Source: JBHHUI01 sp965248775 (GTDB taxonomy: Bacteria; Chloroflexota; Anaerolineae; Anaerolineales; JBHHUI01). From it: a DNA stretch of 64,000 nucleotides. This document shows positions 51,182-59,758 of this stretch, one piece after another (position 1 is the first letter of the stretch; every line of letters begins with the position of its first letter). Below the pieces are notes generated by a model that was not told the DNA's origin, did no database searches, and saw only the letters and a list, made by a program, of their open reading frames with translations. The DNA is taken from the NCBI GenBank assembly GCA_965248775.1, contig OZ252150.1:5642001-5706000 (forward strand), in the 5' to 3' direction. Both the position numbers and the translations under genes were made by a program.

Positions 51182-51658
51182 TTAAGAATTTAACATCTCT
51201 TCCATTGTTTGACTGGCTTGAGGCAATGGAACAGAGAGAGAATATACCCACTCTGCAAGAAGCGAATCTTTGGCGCGGTGTAAAGTTAACTTGTCCTCTT
51301 CACTTAGATTTCTATCATTACCAAAACTTGTCAGATCACGCACAACGCGACAAATGGAATTGAGTTGTCCACTTTTCAAGAGCTCAAGAAGCTTCTTTTT
51401 TCGTTCAAGACGATCTTCCGGCAACGGCTCAACTGGGCCTTGTAAAACCGAAAATAGATTTTTAAACTCCCTCTTTGATGTCGGTTCACGTAAGCTATGG
51501 CGATCTCCATCATCGATGGGTACCCAGACCGTAAGCGAAGGAGTTTGAACAACATAACAGCTCACAATACGATCGCGCACCTTTTTATCTTCGATATCGA
51601 TTACATCCCCGATACCGTGATTTATGTGAATGACTTTTGCGCCAATTTTAAATTTCAT
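51182..51658 (-). CDS. CarD/CdnL-like transcription factor
   Basis: The 158-residue protein starts MKFKIGAKVIHINHGIGDVI at ATG 51658, the usual opening of the CarD_CdnL_TRCF RNA-polymerase-interacting domain (KVVYPxHGVG-type). LTVWVPIDDGDRHSLREPTS is the conserved second strand pair. The C-terminal half is helical (LTLHRAKDSLLAEWVYSLSV), as in CarD proteins. Such proteins bind the RNAP beta subunit and stabilise open complexes. An in-frame upstream start exists at 51718 but lacks family similarity. The gene is AT-richer than the core genome and lies between two tRNA-like fragments, suggesting acquired DNA. Confidence 0.82.
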   Translation of the reverse strand: MKFKIGAKVIHINHGIGDVIDIEDKKVRDRIVSCYVVQTPSLTVWVPIDDGDRHSLREPTSKREFKNLFSVLQGPVEPLPEDRLERKKKLLELLKSGQLNSICRVVRDLTSFGNDRNLSEEDKLTLHRAKDSLLAEWVYSLSVPLPQASQTMEEMLNS

Positions 51659-52549
51659 ACTCGCTCTCATTTCTGGATTATATGAATAATCTAAATCTGC
51701 TGACCAAACTCGTAGCAACGGAAATCGCCATCCGGATTACAGAATGGCGACATAAATTCGGATGTAAATATGGGGTTGGGTTAAGCTAGCTAACTAACTA
51801 TAACATGAAGCACCCAATTCATAACAACCCGATGAGTAGTGTGAGCACCCAAACCTTGTCAGAAAGTCTTTATTCTGACTGTGAAGTCGGCAAGATATGG
51901 ATTTCCATCTCTAATTGATAGCAAATACGTCTTATGCTGTTTTGACCGCAAATGGCATGAAAGAGCGTATTGCACGGCTAGGCTAAAGCAAGGGCAACTA
52001 GTCTATCTTCCAGGACCAAATCGCCGAAATTGTCAGATGGAATTTGGCGGGGAGGGGCATGAGCATAGATGCAGTAGACGCCGAATTCAAGATCGAAGTA
52101 GCATCCGCGCAGATGCTTTTTGCTTCGACCATCCGAACAGTTCGGGGTCAAAATAAGGGCAAAAAGTACCCCCGGAGAGACTCGAACTCCCAACCCCCTG
52201 ATTGGGGGTTCTAACCCTATACACGTACATTTCCTGGGTCTGTCGGTGCCGAAAATGTACGATTTTGGTACCAGGGGAATTGTACCTCCGACCCCTGCAA
52301 CCCGATTGCAAATCCTACTGTGACACACTCCTGACTAGATGTGTTGCCAAGGGTGTGCTCAGAAGATGGACACTGCTGAGAGTCTTCCTGAGGATGAAGG
52401 AGGCTATTATTGGAATAATCTACAGTTGTTAATACGATAGCTACAAGGGTGTCCCTTTACTATCAATCGCCAATTTGATTGCACCGATTGTCTGAATGCG
52501 GTGTGTCCGTGCGCTGAGGATGCACAAAATCAGGACGTATGGAGGATGC
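51659..52549. other. 891-bp gap with a second tRNA 3'-half-like sequence
   Basis: At 52166-52217 (minus strand) the sequence reads TTAGAACCCCCAATCAGGGG, then GGGAGTTCGAGTCTCTCCGG and GGGTAC. The stem GGGAG/CTCTC closes a TTCGAGT loop, and CCCCC/GGGGG is a long variable arm. It matches the fragment at 50781-50832 in the conserved positions, again without a 5' half. The remaining sequence has only short frames without family likeness; the plus-strand frame 51881-52156 (FDRKWHERAYCTARLKQGQL) may be a gene remnant, but I cannot name it. Confidence 0.45.
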
Positions 52550-53767
52550 TTACCTCAGGGTTGTTTCGGTTTCTTCATTTGTGATTGGCTGCCATGTGCC
52601 ATCCGTATGAAAGTGTGGTGACCCGCGGTGTCCGACTGAGTTCCAGATTGCGTCGCACAAGGGTTTGACAATTCCAGCTATATCGTTTTCAGTCAACGCG
52701 TCATACTCTCGAACAACGACTTCAGGAAAAAACAAATGCGGCCTGTCTACCGTATGCTGGACTAGGGTGCTTTCCACCAGCATCTGATTGTTGCCTAGCC
52801 TAAATCCTTCCACGTCCAGCAAAGTAAGAAATATGAATATCGGTGGAGCGATGCCAATTTCATTCAATCCATTCAGCACTCTATGGCTGGTATACACTAT
52901 CGCCTGCTCCATCCCGGGCTGGGGAATGAAATCTTGCCCAGGTGCATAGTTCAAAGCAAGAGCATCAGCAGCCTCTATGATCCCATTTCTATACACCTGC
53001 ACGTATGAGGGAGTGTCGATTTGTGGGGGATGAAAATTTATTAACCCATCCAGATTGAAGCTCATAGCTGTTTGCTGATGATGGATTGGCTCAAATCTTC
53101 GGAGACGGTGTGCCACCTCCGCGAAATCGATTTCGACCCCGGTGCGGAATGCAGATAGGGGCACAAAATGAAGTAGCGCCGCTGCCCCCGGCATCAATCT
53201 CTCCGGCGGATTCCTAGCCTGCAATGCTTCTGCTCGTTCTACACGGAACTGTCCAATTCGCGTTTCTATCGATTCTGATAGCAGAATTGCTGCCCTGATT
53301 TCCTGAGTGTCCATGATGTACTTTCCTGCTGATGTCCGCGCATAACATCTGAATGAGTCATTGTGCTCGACAAGGTGGGGTGCGTTCCAGCCTTGAGGAA
53401 CGCGCATGATGATTACATGGTTTCCATTACCGAGCGTCACAGGCCATGAAGCAATCCCATTTATCCGCGGCGAAACGCTGCGGAGAAGAATCGACTCAAG
53501 CCTAAGTATCTCTGCATCGGCATCAGCAAGACTTAGACCGGGGATGCCAGTCGCAATCCCCGCATTCTCTGTGACGCCCAAAAAAATGTGCCCGCCGCCC
53601 GTGTTGGCAAGGGAGGTGATGTCGTATTTGAATTCCCGTTTGTCGTTATCACTTGAGCCTACAGCCTGCGATTTGTATTCAGTGGTCTTGGTTTCGCGTT
53701 CTACCCCCACCAATTCATGCAAATCGTTTTCGTCAACATCTTCGAGCAGCTTACCTTCAAATAGCAT
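52550..53767 (-). CDS. AlbA_2 (Schlafen-type) ATP/nucleic-acid-binding domain protein
   Basis: The 405-residue protein has an N-terminal AlbA_2 domain: ETKTTEYKSQAV with the conserved E-x-K, REFKYDITSLANTGGGHIFL, GVTENAGIATGIPG, and VIIMRVPQGWNAPH later. The family core is the E-F-K...A-N-x-x-G-G pattern. The C-terminal two-thirds have no motifs I recognise (LLHFVPLSAFRTG, VYRNGIIEAADAL). AlbA_2 proteins are frequent in mobile islands and some defence contexts. It faces away from the IS1182 element. Confidence 0.8.
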   Translation of the reverse strand: MLFEGKLLEDVDENDLHELVGVERETKTTEYKSQAVGSSDNDKREFKYDITSLANTGGGHIFLGVTENAGIATGIPGLSLADADAEILRLESILLRSVSPRINGIASWPVTLGNGNHVIIMRVPQGWNAPHLVEHNDSFRCYARTSAGKYIMDTQEIRAAILLSESIETRIGQFRVERAEALQARNPPERLMPGAAALLHFVPLSAFRTGVEIDFAEVAHRLRRFEPIHHQQTAMSFNLDGLINFHPPQIDTPSYVQVYRNGIIEAADALALNYAPGQDFIPQPGMEQAIVYTSHRVLNGLNEIGIAPPIFIFLTLLDVEGFRLGNNQMLVESTLVQHTVDRPHLFFPEVVVREYDALTENDIAGIVKPLCDAIWNSVGHRGSPHFHTDGTWQPITNEETETTLR

Positions 53768-53874
53768 GAATGATTCCCATCTCTGTTCGGCTGTGTTTTG
53801 TAATTATACAGTTGCGTTTTGATGGAACGTTTGTGCTCACAGACATTGGCAGGAACTGAATTGGTTTTATCTAG

Positions 53875-55460
53875 CAGTTTGTCGGAGAGACAAGTACTTT
53901 TACAACATGAATAGCCCTACAGGGCAAAATGAGCAGTTGATTGCGACAAAACAAGCGTAAAACAGTGTGCATTTCATGGAGGGCAAACCACCTTCTCTCA
54001 GCGAGTAGCAGGCGCGCCAAAGCAGCCCCGGCTAAAGCACACCCTTTGCTTGGTAGAGGGTGTGCATGCGTTTGAGGTTGAACGCTAGGCAGACCAGACA
54101 CCATTCCCCGGCTGCTGCCAGCAGGCCGCGCAGAGAAAACTGGCGGAAGCCCAGGACTTCCTTGATGATACCAATGACGGGTTCCACTGTGCATTTGCGT
54201 AAACGGTAGCTGGCTTTGCCGATTTCGGTTTGTAGTTTGTAAGCCATCTTGACTTTCGGACTGGCATCTTCCGGTGGCGGAGCAGGCATTTGTTCAAAGA
54301 AGGTACGCCAGCTTTTGTGGTGAGGTTCGCGACCGGTAGCAATGTAAGGATCAATGCCAAGCTTCTCAAGTGCTGCGATGTTCGCTTTGCTGAAATATCC
54401 ATAATCCAAAGCGGCAGCCTTTGGTTTGCCTACTTTTGGAGAGATGGCATCCAGGGTTGGCTCAGCTTCTTTTTTGTCATTCGGATGGTTCGAAAGTGAA
54501 GGCGCCACAATCAAGAGGCTCTCCTGCTCCACAGCAACTTGAACGTTGTAATGCTGGTCGAAGCCATTATTGGTGCTGTTTTTCATGATGCGAGAGTCCG
54601 GATCAGTGAAGTTGTACTGATCTTTGTCCCGTGGTCCCGGCTGCGGTGGTTTCGGTTTGCGACCTCGGGGTTTATGCCCAGTTTTGCGAGACTTTTCTTC
54701 CCGCTCACGCTGTTTGGCTTCGTATTCAGCCCTCTCGGCTTCATATCGTTCCTGCGCACGGGCTTCTAAGACGGCTTTGGCTTCTGCCAGATTTGCCAAA
54801 CGTTTCTTGCGAATGGCAATTTCGTCTTCAATGACGAGCCCTTCCAGCAACTGGAGATCACCCTGATCAGCTTGCTCACCGAGTTCGAAGAGTTTGTTCA
54901 CTTCCTGGCGCAGTTGGGTCTCTAGTTTTATCAGACGCTTGTAACTGACCGCTTTGCTCTTGGATGCATCAGCATGCACCTTGCTACCATCCAGACTGAT
55001 ATTACCCAACTTCAGCACCTCAGCAACTTGGGCCAGGAGCAAGATCTGCACAAATAACTCTTGGATCGCAGCCAGAAAGGTTTTGCGAAAGTTGGCAATT
55101 GTGTCGTGGTCAGGATGCAGCCCACTGGCAATATAGCGGAATGGGATACTCTCATAGGTGGCTTTCTCAATCTTACGAGAACTGAACACCCCGTTGGCAT
55201 AACCATAGAAGAGCAATCCCAACAGGATCTCTGGCGCAATAGGTTGACCACCCGTCGGTGCATATTGTGCATAGATCATACCCAAATCCAACTGGGCGAT
55301 AACATCCACCACAAATCGTGCCAAATGATTGGATGGCAGGGCTTCTTCCAGACTGATTGTCTGTTTGAGCATCACTTCGTAATTGGGTTTCTTGAATTTT
55401 CTAGCCATGCCCGTAGATTATCACCGATTTCGCTATCTCAGGTTGCTCTCCGACAAACTG
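53875..55460 (-). mobile_element. IS1182-family insertion sequence with CTAG target
   Basis: Inverted repeats CAGTTTGTCGGAGAG (53875-53889) and the matching sequence at 55446-55460 are each bordered by CTAG (53871-53874 and 55461-55464), the palindromic 4-bp target duplication. The element is 1586 bp with one transposase. Confidence 0.9.
54032..55408 (-). CDS. IS1182-family transposase
   Basis: The 458-residue protein begins MARKFKKPNYEVMLKQTISL. The N-terminal DUF772-like region (PSNHLARFVVDVIAQLDLGM, GLHPDHDTIANFRK) is followed by the DDE core with ISLDGSKVHADASKSKAVSY, AAALDYGYFSKANI and EPVIGIIKEVLGFRQFSLRG. A charged coiled coil with repeated YEAERAEYEAKQREREEKSR lies between the first and second acidic residues. 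The frame is complete and the element may be active. Confidence 0.93.
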   Translation of the reverse strand: MARKFKKPNYEVMLKQTISLEEALPSNHLARFVVDVIAQLDLGMIYAQYAPTGGQPIAPEILLGLLFYGYANGVFSSRKIEKATYESIPFRYIASGLHPDHDTIANFRKTFLAAIQELFVQILLLAQVAEVLKLGNISLDGSKVHADASKSKAVSYKRLIKLETQLRQEVNKLFELGEQADQGDLQLLEGLVIEDEIAIRKKRLANLAEAKAVLEARAQERYEAERAEYEAKQREREEKSRKTGHKPRGRKPKPPQPGPRDKDQYNFTDPDSRIMKNSTNNGFDQHYNVQVAVEQESLLIVAPSLSNHPNDKKEAEPTLDAISPKVGKPKAAALDYGYFSKANIAALEKLGIDPYIATGREPHHKSWRTFFEQMPAPPPEDASPKVKMAYKLQTEIGKASYRLRKCTVEPVIGIIKEVLGFRQFSLRGLLAAAGEWCLVCLAFNLKRMHTLYQAKGVL

Positions 55461-55546
55461 CTAGGGCATCCGAATCACTCAATTGATATCCGCCGCGCAT
55501 TCATCGCGTTGCGCAACGGTGTGAGTGGGATCGCGAACTGGCACAG

Positions 55547-55705
55547 GCATTGTTATTCGCGCTTCAGTGCCTTTGCAATGGCATGGACATCTAAGCGATG
55601 GGACACGCTGGCCTGATTGTGTTCAGGCGCTATCTCGCGCAGACTACTGACGACGTGGAGAGAGCGCATCGGGTGGCTCGCCTGGTGGAAAACGCCGATT
55701 TGTAA
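55547..55705 (+). pseudogene. Tyrosine recombinase (integrase) C-terminal remnant
   Basis: In one frame the sequence reads ALLFALQCLCNGMDI, a TAA at 55592-55594, then AMGHAGLIVFRRYLAQTTDD and VERAHRVARLVENADL before a TAA at 55703. G-H-x-x-L and the R-R-Y tyrosine of the active site are the hallmarks of phage-type integrases. The 5' part is missing, and the IS1182 element lies directly upstream. This decayed end explains part of the 508-bp gap between the IS1182 element and the gene at 55973; the rest holds the dispersed repeat copy. Confidence 0.75.
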
Positions 55706-55766
55706 GGATGTACAGCTGCGCATATACATATTTGCCTTTCAGACGATAAGCCTCCCGACATTTGCC

Positions 55767-55820
55767 GGGCGTTTTGCGTTAATTGGGAGGCGGGAGTAGA
55801 TTCGCAAGTAAAGATGATGG
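55767..55820. repeat. Dispersed repeat, copy B
   Basis: A 54-bp relative of 45098-45151 with the identical 15-bp core GCGGGAGTAGATTCG. Here CCTCCC (55751) and GGGAGG (55785) can form a hairpin around the first part. It lies between the integrase remnant and the next gene. Confidence 0.55.
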
Positions 55821-55972
55821 CGGGCGGCATCTTGGTAATAGGACGCGAGTAATTCGGCGGTTTATTCCTTTGCTGTAGGGCTTATTGGGAAAAGGATTCA
55901 TGGACGTCTGAAATAGGCATGATTCCTGACATCGTGTTGCTAGAAATTTATCGATAGAAAGGAAGATATGCA

Positions 55973-56644
55973 ATGGCTCCAGAACACCCCCCTCGACTCG
56001 CAATCTGGGATACCCGCTGGGAAGATAAAAAGTTCCTAGAGTCAGTCGAGTACGTAGAGGTTTCCGATTCCTCTAAAACACTACGTGTTAGATGGGCGGT
56101 CGAGGATCAACCTCCTGTCTTTATAGCAGTCGGTGGCGGAGTCGCATATGTGTATGACGCCGAGCACGTCTCTACCGTTTCCATTAGCAAGAATCAAGAG
56201 CCAGACAGCTTGAGTCACAATCGGTATCGCATTATTGAGGGAATGCCTCCTAATGACGAATGGCTGATGCTTATTCTTATCGTGCCACCTGGATTCGTAA
56301 TAACAGACGCATCTCCTGCCCCGGTAAGTGCAAAGGAATATCAGGGACGCTTGGCACTTTATTGGATTCTCGAAGGGGATAGATTGAATCGAACTCAAGC
56401 AGAATGGACAATCAGCAAAGCAAAAAACACCCTGCGTAAATCTGCTGAGGAGCTCAACAGGAATTATGAGCCAGAGGTGCCGACTAATTTGGAACACAGT
56501 ATGGAGGACTTGTCAAACAATGTTTTTTTCATCCGTTTACTTCAATCCATTCAAATGGGGGGCGTCAAAATCAATGCCGAAGGTGACGTGAATATAGGTG
56601 GAAACGTAATTGGCGGTAGCCAACGCAATAGTCCGAACAAATGA
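55973..56644 (+). CDS. Unknown protein with glycine-rich NIGG-type C-terminal tail
   Basis: The 223-residue protein (MAPEHPPRLAIWDTRWEDKK) is mostly beta-strand-like in its first 120 residues (FIAVGGGVAYVYDAEHVSTV, WLMLILIVPPGFVITDA) and helical and charged later. The C-terminus, VKINAEGDVNIGGNVIGGSQ, resembles the short repeat tails (D-V-N-I-G-G-D-V-V-G) seen next to domains in bacterial conflict and effector-associated proteins. AGAAAGGAAGA is a good ribosome site. I do not recognise the main domain. Its place within an IS-rich island next to nuclease genes makes a defence role conceivable. Confidence 0.55.
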   Translation: MAPEHPPRLAIWDTRWEDKKFLESVEYVEVSDSSKTLRVRWAVEDQPPVFIAVGGGVAYVYDAEHVSTVSISKNQEPDSLSHNRYRIIEGMPPNDEWLMLILIVPPGFVITDASPAPVSAKEYQGRLALYWILEGDRLNRTQAEWTISKAKNTLRKSAEELNRNYEPEVPTNLEHSMEDLSNNVFFIRLLQSIQMGGVKINAEGDVNIGGNVIGGSQRNSPNK

Positions 56645-56806
56645 CGTGAAGTTTAGGCTTCCCGATCTGAAAGTATCCACTTAAGGTGTCCAGCCTTCAA
56701 CGCTAGCAAGTCGGCGCCACATGCATTGGTTGTAATGCTGAGTGAACTACAACGCGCTCGCTCAACGGGCAGCGTTGTCAATTTATAGACAGGATCATTA
56801 TTCAAT

Positions 56807-57736
56807 ATGAGCGGCAAGACGGTGCGGATATATTTAGTCGACGGAAGCCCAACGGGCGTGAAGACCGCAGAGATCATAAACTGGACGGGCAATGTTACCG
56901 TGGCTCCACGCAGCCAGTTAGCCGATTTGGCGAACCGTGCGGAGGTTAAACGCACCGGGCTATATATTCTCGTTGGGGACGATCCCAACAATCCACTCCA
57001 GCAGGCCATCTACGTTGGGGAGAGTGACAACGTGTGGAAGCGTCTCGCGTCACATAACAAGGATCAGGCCAAGGACTTCTGGCAGCGAACAGTTGTCGTA
57101 ACCAGCAAGGATGAAAATCTGACCAAGTCACATGTTCGCTATCTAGAGAGTCGACTAATTCAGCTCGCCAAGCAAAGTCAGCGTTCCACTGTCGTCAATG
57201 GTACTGTGCCCGATGCTCCACTCTTGCCTGAACCAGATGTAGCAGATATGAATTACTTTCTTGGGCAAGTACAGATGCTTCTCCCCGTCCTGGGCTTCAA
57301 CTTTGCGACACCGCTCCCGTCCACGACGGAACTAGATATCGGCGAGCAAAAGAGTCAGCATGTGTCGCCTGTGTTCGCATTCAGCTACGCGGGGACAGAT
57401 GCTATGGCGCGTGAGATCGACGGAGAATTTGTGGTGCTGAAGGATTCAACAGCACGCAAGTCAAACACTCAAAGTCTTGCTGCGGCATATATCCAGACAC
57501 GAGAGCAGCTCGCAAAAGAAGGTAAGCTTGTAGACAGCGCAGACGACGAATACTGGTCTTTTGCACAAGACATTCCCTTTGGAAGTCCAAGCACTGCCGC
57601 CGCCATCATCGGCGGAGCGCAGTTGAACGGACGCATTTATTGGAAATTGAAGGACAATAACCAAACATACGCTGAGTGGCAAGAGGCGCAGATCGAACAG
57701 GTCGCGGAAAGCTTGTCGGAAGACGAAGAACTGTGA
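56807..57736 (+). CDS. GIY-YIG nuclease-like protein with DUF4357
   Basis: The 309-residue protein has a GIY-YIG-type core: RTGLYILVGDDPNNP near residue 49, then QAIYVGESDNVWKRLASHNK near 65 with the Y-(V/I)-G strand and the conserved Arg. The catalytic Glu is probably in RYLESRLIQLAKQS. The C-terminal segment, PFGSPSTAAAIIGGAQLNGR, matches DUF4357, which commonly follows GIY-YIG in island proteins. It probably cuts DNA; the target is unknown. The gene lies 162 bp after the unknown protein and before a PD-(D/E)XK gene. Confidence 0.82.
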   Translation: MSGKTVRIYLVDGSPTGVKTAEIINWTGNVTVAPRSQLADLANRAEVKRTGLYILVGDDPNNPLQQAIYVGESDNVWKRLASHNKDQAKDFWQRTVVVTSKDENLTKSHVRYLESRLIQLAKQSQRSTVVNGTVPDAPLLPEPDVADMNYFLGQVQMLLPVLGFNFATPLPSTTELDIGEQKSQHVSPVFAFSYAGTDAMAREIDGEFVVLKDSTARKSNTQSLAAAYIQTREQLAKEGKLVDSADDEYWSFAQDIPFGSPSTAAAIIGGAQLNGRIYWKLKDNNQTYAEWQEAQIEQVAESLSEDEEL

Positions 57737-58310
57737 AGTCCCGTCATCAAACTAATGCCTGTCCACCACCCACATTCGTCGAAAGTGGCTCGAGTTTCAT
57801 CATTGAATTTTACCTAGTTGAATCTACATTTCCTCTGTTTTATTCTTGAGTGGTATCGATAGAACATCGTGATATTCAATATCGACAGCAGTGCCTTTGA
57901 ATCCGAAAAAGAACGAAATCTGTACTACAAGTTCTTTGCTGGATATTTCTTCAATGATCTGATCGATGGATATGCCGACAGACTTGCCGCGTTCTGTTCC
58001 CTACTTTCAACGCCTGCATTTTCTGTGGGTGAATCCAAGCTGCCGTCGTTGCAGTCCTCTCCGGAATCAATCCATGTGAGTTTCGATAACCATGTTGACC
58101 GAATGACCGGAACGCTACGAGGTGAATTTGCGGACATCGCGGTATTCGATGAAGCAAGTAGCCTGCTTGTCGGGATTGAGGCGAAGTATCAGGACGATTG
58201 GGACTATGAGAAAGACATTGTTCAGAACGAAGAGAGGTTGATATTCGCTGGACGTAAACTAGGTTACGAGTACCTCTTGCCATGCTTGCTTGTTGCCGAA
58301 TCCAAATGGA

Positions 58311-59372
58311 TAGGACTTACGCAAACCAGGGAGAAACTGAGACAATGTGTGAATGAACAAATTATCTCACTGGGATTACAGCCAATTTCTCTTGGTTAGC
58401 CAAATCAATTACACACAAACCTACTTTGCTGACCATAGTGAACATTTGAGCCACGATCGTGTCAATCGACTGATGAGGGGAAATAAATTTACGCCACGGG
58501 AACTGCGCCAAATGGTGCGCAAAGAGTTGGTTCTCTCTGAAGATGGCTACATTCTCTTTGATGATACGGTGCTTGATAAAAACCATTCCTTTGCCATTGA
58601 ACTGGTGCGTAGGCAGTGGAGTGGCAACGCCAAAAAGGTAATCAAAGGCATCGGGCTCGTGACTTGTGTCTATGTCAATCCCGACATCGATAAATTCTGG
58701 GTCATCGATTACCGCATTTTTGACCCTGCGCGAGATGGACGTAGCAAACTCGACCACTTGTTGGATATGTGGCGAACCATTCTGCATGTGGAACAGCTTC
58801 CTTTCCGCACTATGTTGATGGATAGCTGGTATGCGACGATGAAAGTGATGAAAGCAGTCGAAAAAGCCGGCAAAATCTACTACTGTCCGTTGAAATCGAA
58901 CCGGCAAGTGACAGAAAGTCCTGCGGATGACTACTGCCGAGTTGATGCGCTCTCTTGGAGCGCTGAGGAGATTGAAGCGGGAAAAATGGTTCATCTCAAA
59001 AAGTTTCCAAAAGGTCATCAAGTGAAACTGTTCCGGATTGCGGTGTCTACTCACCGCACAGAGCATGTGGTTACCAATGACCACTCTCAAGATTCCTCAG
59101 ATGCTACAGGCATAGAAAGTGCCATCCGCTGGAAGATTGAGCAGTTTCACCGAGAGGCCAAACAGCTAACCGGGCTGGAAGCATCTCAATGTCGTTCGCA
59201 ACGAGCACAGCGCAATCATATTGCTTGTGCCATGCTTGTCTGGGTACGCCTGAATCAGATTGCGCAGGATGCACATACGAATGTGTATCAAATTAAGCAA
59301 GGTTTGTTGAGCAACTACATGCGAACTCAGCTTCGGCTACCTTCTATCTCTATGCTCCCTGCGTAAGTCCTA
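58311..59372 (+). mobile_element. DDE insertion sequence in a nuclease gene (5-bp target duplication)
   Basis: Inverted repeats TAGGACTTACGCA (58311-58323) and TGCGTAAGTCCTA (59360-59372) bound 1062 bp. ATGGA is duplicated at 58306-58310 and 59373-59377. The transposase fills almost the whole element. Confidence 0.88.
58353..59366 (+). CDS. DDE transposase (IS4/IS701-superfamily type)
   Basis: The 337-residue protein begins MNKLSHWDYSQFLLVSQINY, a start shared with many cyanobacterial and Chloroflexota transposases. DDE acids are in DGYILFDDTVLDKNHSF, FRTMLMDSWYATMKVMK and IRWKIEQFHREAKQLTGLEA. The ATG at 58353 lies within the frame of the interrupted nuclease but in another phase. I cannot settle the exact IS family by eye. 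The frame is intact. Confidence 0.88.
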   Translation: MNKLSHWDYSQFLLVSQINYTQTYFADHSEHLSHDRVNRLMRGNKFTPRELRQMVRKELVLSEDGYILFDDTVLDKNHSFAIELVRRQWSGNAKKVIKGIGLVTCVYVNPDIDKFWVIDYRIFDPARDGRSKLDHLLDMWRTILHVEQLPFRTMLMDSWYATMKVMKAVEKAGKIYYCPLKSNRQVTESPADDYCRVDALSWSAEEIEAGKMVHLKKFPKGHQVKLFRIAVSTHRTEHVVTNDHSQDSSDATGIESAIRWKIEQFHREAKQLTGLEASQCRSQRAQRNHIACAMLVWVRLNQIAQDAHTNVYQIKQGLLSNYMRTQLRLPSISMLPA

Positions 59373-59588
59373 ATGGAATAACGTTGTGGCGATGGAGCCG
59401 CATAGGGGTAGCAATTACCGACGGCTTCGGGAGCATTCGGGCAATGTTATCGTCCTAGTGTGGGAGAGTTTCCTTGGACTTGATTGTGTGGAAGACCAAG
59501 TAAAGAGCTATCTCTCATCGCAATTGTCACGTCAGAAACCTCTGGAGTGAATCCGGGTGGGCCTGGAGAAACTCATGAATAGAGTCCG

Positions 59589-59747
59589 ATGAGTTACATT
59601 GAGTTCGATAATGGCGATGCTCCCTTCCTTCAGTGGATACTTGACAATCCCAACTGATATCTCATCAATGTTGAGCGTAGCAAAGGAGCTACTGATATTG
59701 TCCTTCATCACAAAGTAGATACAATATCTTGCCTACTCGAGCGATAG
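59589..59747 (+). pseudogene. Remnant of an N-terminal domain of a larger protein
   Basis: From ATG 59589 the frame reads MSYIEFDNGDAPFLQWILDN then PN, a TGA at 59655-59657, and YLINVERSKGATDIVLHHKV up to TAG 59745. This matches the start of a widespread domain (F-D-D-D-x-x-Y-L-x-W-L...N-P-x-G-Y-V-L-N...Y-L-x-L-H-R) found at the front of HNH-type and other nucleases. The TGA stands where a Gly (GGA) is usual. No further part of the protein is found; the helicase gene begins here. Confidence 0.55.
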
Positions 59748-59758
59748 GGAAGCTATCA

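Larger units (their letters stand above)
57869..59550 (+). pseudogene. PD-(D/E)XK nuclease-like gene split by an IS
   Basis: The 5' part (GTG 57869 to 58310) reads MIFNIDSSAFESEKERNLYY and contains RGEFADIAVFDEASSLLVGI and then EAKYQDDWDY, an E/D-x-K-type core (D in FADIAVFD, then E-A-K). It runs into the IS after VAESKW. Removing the IS and one 5-bp duplicate joins the codon AAT and continues as NNVVAMEPHRGSNYRRLREH to the TGA at 59548-59550, about 204 residues in all. So the gene was whole before insertion. As it stands, the fusion with IS sequence adds about 28 wrong residues. Function would be a restriction-type or repair nuclease. Confidence 0.82.

Noticed and set aside
52087..52311. Small frames reading GVGSSSLSGG and GVSGSSLSES over the tRNA-like pieces
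   Set aside because: Such peptides are typical translations of tRNA-type sequence, not genuine proteins.
45098..55820. A CRISPR array, considered because of repeated short sequences
   Set aside because: The repeats are only two, 10 kb apart, with no regular spacers; no cas gene is present. The Cas4-like nuclease at 62.3 kb belongs with the helicase.
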